From positions 1-33,467 of the forward strand of contig JAGYID010000026.1 of NCBI GenBank assembly GCA_018606725.1: a stretch of DNA of 33,467 nt, read 5' to 3'. The position numbers and the translations under genes were made by a program. Every line of letters starts with the position of its first letter. The first letter of the stretch is position 1. Below the pieces are notes generated by a model. The model was not told where the DNA came from and did no database searches. It saw only the letters and a program-made list of their open reading frames with translations. Positions 28,321-33,467 of this stretch are shown here, in pieces. The DNA comes from Acidobacteriota bacterium. Lineage in GTDB: Bacteria; Acidobacteriota; Polarisedimenticolia; Gp22-AA2.

Positions 28321-29412
28321 TCAGTTGACCAGGCGCCGCATCCAGACATTCAGGACGAGGCCCATGCCGAGGAGGGTGCTGACCAGTGACGAGCCGCCGT
28401 AGCTCATGAGCGGCAGCGGCACGCCGGTCGTCGGCAGAAGTCCGACGACCACCCCGATGTTCAGCAGCGCCTGCCCGCCGAACACGCACACGACGCCGAC
28501 CGCCAGGAACACCCCGAGCCGGTCGCGGGCGGCGCGCGCCGTCGCCAGGCAGCGGTAGATGATCATGAAATAGAGGGCCAGGACGAACATCGATCCGATG
28601 AAACCGCGCTCCTCCGCCAGGACCGCCAGGATGAAGTCGGTGTGCTGCTCCGGCAGGAACTGGAGCTGTCCCTGCGTCCCCGCCAGGAACCCCTTGCCCA
28701 GGATGCCGCCTGAGCCCACCGCGATCAGCGACTGGATCAGCTGGTAACCGGCCCCCTTCGGATCCCGCGTTGGTTCGACGAACGTCTTGACTCTTTCCTT
28801 TTGATACGGCTTCAGGTGGCCCCAGACGATCGGCAGCGCCAGCATGGCGATGAGCGCGAGGATCACCAGCGTGCGCACGCGGATGCCGGCGATGAAGGTG
28901 ACGCCTGCCAGCAGCGGCGCGAAGGTCACAGCGGTGCCGAGATCCGGTTGCAGCATGATCAGCAGGACCGGCATGCCGATGATGCCGCTGATGGCCGCGA
29001 ATCTCGCCATCCCCAGGCCGCCGCGGCTCTGTTCCCGGCCGAGGAAGGCCGCCAGCATCAGGATGGTCGCCGCTTTCGCCAGTTCGGAGGGCTGAAACTG
29101 CGCGCCCCCGACGCCGAGCCACGACTTGCTGGCGTTCACGATCCTGCCGAACAGGAGAGTCAGGCCGAGCAGCAGCAGACCCAGACCGTAGAAGACGTAG
29201 GAGAACTCCGCCAGCGTGTGGTAGTCGATGCCCAGCGCGAGCAGCATGAGCACCAGTCCGAGCAGCAGCCAGAGGACCTGCCTGTGGAAGGCGCCCGACA
29301 CCGGCGTGCCGACGGTGGCGGAGTAGATGACTCCCACGCCGACGGCGCAGACGATGAGGACCGACCCCAGGAGGAGCCAGTCGAAGCTAGCGAGATAGCG
29401 CCGCGCTTGCAA
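28321..29412 (-). CDS. rodA: Rod-shape peptidoglycan glycosyltransferase RodA (SEDS)
   Basis: This 363-residue polytopic membrane protein of about ten helices polymerises lipid II during cell elongation together with PBP2. SEDS hallmarks are visible: the large extracytoplasmic loop with TRDPKGAGYQLIQSLIAVGSGG, LPEQHTDFILAVLAEERGF with the catalytic Asp, and PLPLMSYGGSSL near the end. The length is normal for RodA. Its start overlaps the mrdA stop by 26 bases, a strong sign of translational coupling between the polymerase and its transpeptidase partner. Confidence 0.97.
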   Translation of the reverse strand: MQARRYLASFDWLLLGSVLIVCAVGVGVIYSATVGTPVSGAFHRQVLWLLLGLVLMLLALGIDYHTLAEFSYVFYGLGLLLLGLTLLFGRIVNASKSWLGVGGAQFQPSELAKAATILMLAAFLGREQSRGGLGMARFAAISGIIGMPVLLIMLQPDLGTAVTFAPLLAGVTFIAGIRVRTLVILALIAMLALPIVWGHLKPYQKERVKTFVEPTRDPKGAGYQLIQSLIAVGSGGILGKGFLAGTQGQLQFLPEQHTDFILAVLAEERGFIGSMFVLALYFMIIYRCLATARAARDRLGVFLAVGVVCVFGGQALLNIGVVVGLLPTTGVPLPLMSYGGSSLVSTLLGMGLVLNVWMRRLVN

Positions 29413-31279
29413 GCTGCTGCACCCCCTGTCGCAGATCCTGCTTCTCGAAGTAGCGCTCGAGGACGGCGCGGGCGATCGGCGCCGCGGTCGTTCCGCCGTG
29501 CCCGCCGTTCTGCACGAACACCGCCCAAGCGATGGTCGGATTGTCCTTGGGCGCGAAGCCGACGAACCAGGCGTGGTCGCGCCGCTCCTTCGGCAACTTG
29601 TCGGCGTCCACGTCGCGCGACCCCTTGAAGACCTGCGCCGTGCCGGTCTTGGCGCAGATGTCGCGTCCGGCGATGCGCGCCCGCGCCCCCGTCCCCTCGT
29701 CGTTGACCACGCCCCACATGGCGTCGCGGATCACCTCGAGCGTCCGTTTCTGCAGGGGCACCGTCCGGACCAGGAAATCGGCGCCGTTCTCCTCCTCGAC
29801 CCCCTCGCGGATCTCGCGCGCGCCGATCAGGTGCGGCCGGTAGACCCGGCCACCGTTGGCGATGGCGGAGGCAAACACCGCCATCTGCAACGGCGTCGCC
29901 TCGATCGCACCCTGGCCGATCGACACCGAGATGGTCTCCCCGGGATGCCAGACCGGATCGCGCTTGAAGTAGGCCCGTTTCCAGTCTGGATCCGGCATGG
30001 TCCCCGAATCCTCGTGCGGCAGGTCGATGCCGGTCTTCTGGCCGAAACCGAACTGGTGCGCCCAGCGCGAGATCCGCTCGATGCCCATGTCGTTGCCCAG
30101 GTGATAGAAATACACATTGCAGGACTGGATGATCGCCTGCCGCATGTCCAGCCAGCCGTGCCCGCCCTTGCGGATCGCCCAGCACTGGAACGTCTTGTCC
30201 CCGAAGCGCCAGCCACCGGTGCAGTGATCGATGCGGGTCGGCAGCGCGACCCCCTCCTCGAGAGCGGCAATCGACATGACGATCTTGAACACCGAGCCGG
30301 GGGCGAACTTCGACTGGGTCGCACGGTCCTGCAGGGGATGGCGCGGATCCTCCGACAGCGCCTGCCAGGTGTCCTGCGAGAAGCGGTGCGCGAACACGTT
30401 CGGGTCGAACGCCGGCCGGGAGATCATCGCCACGACGGCGCCGCTGTTCGGGTCGAGGAAGACCGCCGATCCGGCCTCCTCGCCGTAGGCCCGCTCGAGC
30501 GCCTCCTGAAGATCGAGGTCGACGGTCAGCGACAGCGCCCGGCCGGGGGTCGGCTTGCGCCCCTCGTCGATTTCCTGAATCTCGCGCCCGAGACTGTTGA
30601 CGACGACCTGCTTCCAGCCCTTCTCGCCCTTCAGATCGGACTCATACTGAGTTTCGAGCCCGGCCTTGCCGACGATGTCGCCCAGCTCGTAGCCGATCGC
30701 CGGCCGGTCCTTGATCTCCTTCTCGCTGACCTCACCCACGTAGCCGATCGCATGCGCCGCCAGCGGCCCATGCACGTAGCTGCGGCGCGACTCCACCTCG
30801 ACCGACAGCATCGGCAGCTCCAGGCGGCGTGATTCGATGTAGGCAGCTTCCGCCAGATCGACGTCCTCCTTCAGGATCACCGGCTCGAACTTGGGCCGGT
30901 TGCGCGCCTTCGCGAGCCGATCCCGCAGGACCTTCTCGTCGGTGCGCAGCAGGGCGGCGAGCCTCGGCAGCAGCGCGTTGAGATCGGTGGCCTTGTCGCG
31001 TTGGAGGCGGACGTTGAAGGCGATGCGATTGTTGGCCAGGACCCGGTGCTCGACATCGGCGATGACGCCCCGCAGCGGCGCCAGCGTCACGCGCCGGAGG
31101 GCGTTGTTGTCCGACAGGCGGCGGTAGTCCTCGAACTTGACGACCTGCAGGTACCAGAACGACATGAGATAGACCAGCAGCACCGCGCCGAGGACGACCT
31201 GGATGAACGTCAGGCGCACGTTCATGCGGCGCGCTTCGTAGTAGTCCTGCGAGTCCTTGAATGCGGGGCGATACGACAT
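29387..31279 (-). CDS. mrdA: Penicillin-binding protein 2, elongation transpeptidase
   Basis: This 630-residue class B PBP cross-links peptidoglycan for rod elongation. A cytoplasmic tail and one membrane helix (about 22-44) are followed by the pedestal domain (about 65-240, with ANNRIAFNV). The transpeptidase domain has the active-site Ser329 in SVFK, SCN (386-388) and KTG (544-546). The frame is open well upstream, but ATG 31279 gives the standard N-terminus (MSYRPAFKDSQDYYEARR). It begins five bases after mreD. Confidence 0.96.
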   Translation of the reverse strand: MSYRPAFKDSQDYYEARRMNVRLTFIQVVLGAVLLVYLMSFWYLQVVKFEDYRRLSDNNALRRVTLAPLRGVIADVEHRVLANNRIAFNVRLQRDKATDLNALLPRLAALLRTDEKVLRDRLAKARNRPKFEPVILKEDVDLAEAAYIESRRLELPMLSVEVESRRSYVHGPLAAHAIGYVGEVSEKEIKDRPAIGYELGDIVGKAGLETQYESDLKGEKGWKQVVVNSLGREIQEIDEGRKPTPGRALSLTVDLDLQEALERAYGEEAGSAVFLDPNSGAVVAMISRPAFDPNVFAHRFSQDTWQALSEDPRHPLQDRATQSKFAPGSVFKIVMSIAALEEGVALPTRIDHCTGGWRFGDKTFQCWAIRKGGHGWLDMRQAIIQSCNVYFYHLGNDMGIERISRWAHQFGFGQKTGIDLPHEDSGTMPDPDWKRAYFKRDPVWHPGETISVSIGQGAIEATPLQMAVFASAIANGGRVYRPHLIGAREIREGVEEENGADFLVRTVPLQKRTLEVIRDAMWGVVNDEGTGARARIAGRDICAKTGTAQVFKGSRDVDADKLPKERRDHAWFVGFAPKDNPTIAWAVFVQNGGHGGTTAAPIARAVLERYFEKQDLRQGVQQLASAALSR

Positions 31280-31284
31280 GGGCG

Positions 31285-31749
31285 TCAGGGAAGGCGGGCC
31301 GCGAGCCAGAAGAACAGCAGCCCGACGATGCCGGTCCCGAGGGCCCGTTCCCCGAGGTGGAGCAACCCCGGAAAGACGAAGCTCCGGCCGAGGGCGGCCG
31401 ACAGGCCGAGCTCGGCCAGCGGGTCGAGGAAGGTCGCCAGAAAGAGGATGCCAAAGCGCGGGATCGTCTGGTTGAGCATGAACAGAGAGCCGACGGTGCC
31501 GACCAGGTATCCGAGAAGCGTCTTCTTGAAGCCGTTCATGCCGATGAGTGTGCCGAGCAGGATGTCCTCCACCAGACCGGTGCCGGCTCCCACCAGCATC
31601 GCCACCGGCGGGGGCGAGGTCAGGCCATAGTAGACCACGAGGATGGTGAACAGGTCGCAATAGCGGGCTACGCCCGGCAGATAGCTCGCCAGCAGCGCCT
31701 CGGCAAGGGCGACGACAACCAGCGCCAGGGCGCCGCGCGCGAGCCTCAC
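31285..31749 (-). CDS. mreD: Rod-shape-determining protein MreD
   Basis: This is a 154-residue membrane protein with about five hydrophobic helices. It begins with LALVVVALAEALLASYLPG and has the family-typical CDLFTILVVYYGL and GLVEDILLGTLIGMNGFKKTLLGYLVG. It links MreC and the PBP2/RodA pair in the elongasome and is poorly conserved across phyla, so the call rests on hydropathy and context. Its ATG overlaps the mreC stop as ATGA (31746-31749). Confidence 0.9.
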   Translation of the reverse strand: MRLARGALALVVVALAEALLASYLPGVARYCDLFTILVVYYGLTSPPPVAMLVGAGTGLVEDILLGTLIGMNGFKKTLLGYLVGTVGSLFMLNQTIPRFGILFLATFLDPLAELGLSAALGRSFVFPGLLHLGERALGTGIVGLLFFWLAARLP

Positions 31750-32585
31750 GGCAGCTCCTCTCCCGGCCCGCCCTCCGGCTTGCGCAGAACCAGCACCTCC
31801 TCGAGTCGCCGCAGATCGGCCTCGGGCCGCACCCGGACGATCTTGGTGAGCCCCTCCCCTTCGCCGATGGAGCTGACCACGCCGATGACGACGCCCTTCG
31901 GATAGATGAGGTCGAGGCCCGAGGTGACGACCACGTCGCCGACCTCGACGCTGGCCAGCTCGCTGACGTATTCCATGCGCAGCCCGCGCTCCCCTTCACC
32001 CACGACGATTCCTTGGACGCGGGTCCGCTGGATCAGCGCCGCCACCCCCGAGTTGGGGTCGAGAATCGTCTGCACCTTGCTGATGCCGGACGCGGCTTCG
32101 ATGATCCGGCCGACGACTCCGCGCGGCGTGACCACCGGATTGTTGACCTTGAGGCTCTGACCGGCGCCGCGGTCGAGGAGGACGGTCATCCGCGAGGTGT
32201 CCCTGCCGATGACCCGCGCCGGAACGGACGGATATTCGACGCGTTCCTTCAGATCCAGCAGGTCCCTCAGCCGCGCCGCCTCGAGGCGGGCCTCTTCGGA
32301 CTGGCGCGCCTCCGACCCGAGGCGGTCGAGATCGTCGTGCAGCCGGAGATTCTCATCACGCACACCGCGAAGATCGATGTAGGCGAGCCACAGCGAGGCC
32401 GCGCCGCCCGCCGCCCAGGTGGTGACCTTGAGGACCGGCGAAACGAGCGTCAGGACCGCCTGCTGGAGCATGGAGCGCTCCGCCGCGCCGGCGCCGCGAA
32501 CGCGCGACGACATCAGGATGAGGTTGAACGTCAGGAGGACGAGCAGGAGCAGGAACGGCCTGCGCTCCGCCAGCGGGCTGGCCAT
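31746..32585 (-). CDS. mreC: Rod-shape-determining protein MreC
   Basis: This 279-residue bitopic protein has one N-terminal membrane helix (about 11-27), a periplasmic coiled coil (about 68-115, including ENLRLHDDLDRLG) and a double beta-barrel domain (about 118-260) with VIGRDTSRMTVLLDRGAG and VTPRGVVGRIIEA. It activates PBP2 and RodA from the periplasmic side. It follows mreB after 50 bases. Confidence 0.95.
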   Translation of the reverse strand: MASPLAERRPFLLLLVLLTFNLILMSSRVRGAGAAERSMLQQAVLTLVSPVLKVTTWAAGGAASLWLAYIDLRGVRDENLRLHDDLDRLGSEARQSEEARLEAARLRDLLDLKERVEYPSVPARVIGRDTSRMTVLLDRGAGQSLKVNNPVVTPRGVVGRIIEAASGISKVQTILDPNSGVAALIQRTRVQGIVVGEGERGLRMEYVSELASVEVGDVVVTSGLDLIYPKGVVIGVVSSIGEGEGLTKIVRVRPEADLRRLEEVLVLRKPEGGPGEELP

Positions 32586-32635
32586 GACGTTACCTCGGGC
32601 GCCCGGCGTCCGACGCGTGAAGCCCGCCCTGCGGG

Positions 32636-33467
32636 TCAGTCGATCGCGATCTTGCGCAGGAGGTTGAAGTCATCCAGCATCTTCCCCGTTCCGAGCACGA
32701 CCGAGGCCTGCGGGTCGTCCGCCATCGAGACGGGAAGGCCGGTCTCCTCGCGAAGGCGCTTGTCGAGATTCTTGAGCTGCGAACCGCCGCCGGTGAGCAC
32801 GATGCCCTTGTCGACGATGTCGGCCGACAGCTCCGGCGGCGTCTGCTCCAGGGCCACGCGCACCGCCTCAATGATGTTGGACACCGTCTCCGACAGCGCC
32901 TCGCGGATCTCCTCGTCCGAGATCACCAGGGTCTTCGGGATCCCCTCCACCAGGTCCCGGCCCTTGATCTCCATGGTCAGCTCTTCGTCGAGCGGGAAGG
33001 CCGAGCCGATGTTGATCTTGATCTCCTCGGCGGTGCGCTCCCCCACCAGAAGGTTGTACTTGCGCTTGATGTACTGGATGATGTCCTCGTCCATCCGGTT
33101 GCCGGCGATGCGCACCGAGCGCGAGTAGACGATTCCGGCCATGGAGATCACCGCCACGTCGGTCGTGCCGCCCCCGATGTCGACGATCATGTTGCCGGTC
33201 GGCTCGGTCACCGGGAGCCCGGCGCCGATGGCCGCCGCCATCGCCTCCTCGACGAGGTACACCTCCGACGCCTTGGCCCTGTACGCCGAGTCCTTGACCG
33301 CCCGCTTCTCCACCTGGGTGATGTCCGACGGCACGCAGATGACGATGCGGGGGCGCACGCCGAGGCTCCGGTTGTGCGCCTTCTTGATGAAGTAGTCGAG
33401 CATCTTCTCGGTGTGCTCGAAGTCGGCGATGACGCCGTCCTTCATCGGCCGGATGGCGATGATGTTG
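32636..33467 (-). CDS. mreB: Rod-shape-determining protein MreB (5' end outside the window)
   Basis: This is the C-terminal 276 residues of the bacterial actin that organises elongation. The frame continues without a stop through the window edge with NIIAIRPMKDGVIADFE, the usual MreB sequence, so the Met at 33445 is internal and about 70 residues are missing. Visible motifs are the phosphate-2 loop DIGGGTTDVAVISM, the interface helix GNRMDEDIIQYIKRKYNLLVGE and the adenosine motif LTGGGSQLKNLDKRL. It is the first recognised gene of the mreBCD-mrdA-rodA-rng operon; its promoter is outside the window. Confidence 0.97.
   Translation of the reverse strand, partial: NIIAIRPMKDGVIADFEHTEKMLDYFIKKAHNRSLGVRPRIVICVPSDITQVEKRAVKDSAYRAKASEVYLVEEAMAAAIGAGLPVTEPTGNMIVDIGGGTTDVAVISMAGIVYSRSVRIAGNRMDEDIIQYIKRKYNLLVGERTAEEIKINIGSAFPLDEELTMEIKGRDLVEGIPKTLVISDEEIREALSETVSNIIEAVRVALEQTPPELSADIVDKGIVLTGGGSQLKNLDKRLREETGLPVSMADDPQASVVLGTGKMLDDFNLLRKIAID

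Noticed and set aside
29387-31999. Extended frame upstream of mrdA, and likewise of aroK, ridA and the FMN-bind gene
   Set aside because: The upstream portions overlap confident genes in other frames and have shadow-like composition. Standard family starts with ribosome sites or coupling overlaps exist further in.

Overview
This is a high-GC chromosomal window packed with core genes of a rod-shaped, diderm (Gram-negative-type) bacterium. The supporting evidence is a PilQ secretin, an outer-membrane porin, a phosphoheptose isomerase, SecDF-YajC and a complete MreBCD/PBP2/RodA elongation cluster. The gene order and the long SecF with an inserted domain remind me of Acidobacteriota or a related deep phylum; that assignment is inference. 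I see no tRNA, rRNA, CRISPR array, insertion sequence or phage gene. Almost all genes lie on the minus strand; the plus-strand genes are rpmB, pgeF, gmhA, a thioesterase and a histidine kinase.

Layout. (1) 131-5198 (-): an operon with a consensus TTGACA/TATAAT promoter, reading TPR protein, roadblock/LC7 protein, accB, accC, aroK, metallophosphoesterase and a 78-residue conserved-looking small protein. (2) 5281-11400 (-): the type IV pilus alignment and secretin operon pilM-N-O-P-Q plus an unknown lipoprotein, tightly coupled by stop/start overlaps and closed by a strong intrinsic terminator. (3) 11643-14414: rpmB (+), facing the ridA-spoT pair (-). (4) 14557-17732 (-): yajC-secD-secF; SecF carries an extra helix-hairpin-helix-like domain. 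(5) 17881-19329 (+): pgeF and gmhA. (6) 19371-20714 (-): a secreted carboxypeptidase-regulatory-like/TPR protein.

(7) 20824-24574 (-): the most interesting region. It is a four-gene, fully overlapping operon of ApbE flavin transferase, coiled-coil porin, FMN-binding-domain protein carrying the flavinylation motif, and a four-helix histidine-rich membrane protein (cytochrome b-like). A near-perfect 6-6-1-6-6 Fur-like dyad lies immediately downstream of its TTGACA/TAGAGT promoter. I read this as an iron-regulated extracytosolic flavin/heme electron-transfer module, perhaps used to reduce or acquire metal.

(8) 24697-26781 (+): acyl-CoA thioesterase and an orphan FHA-GAF histidine kinase. (9) 26815-33467 (-): mreB (cut by the window edge), mreC, mreD, mrdA/PBP2, rodA and RNase G, the cell-elongation operon.

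Promoters were readable by eye in several intergenic gaps. A TAGA(C/G)T -10 hexamer recurs upstream of five genes, with a recognisable -35 in four of them.
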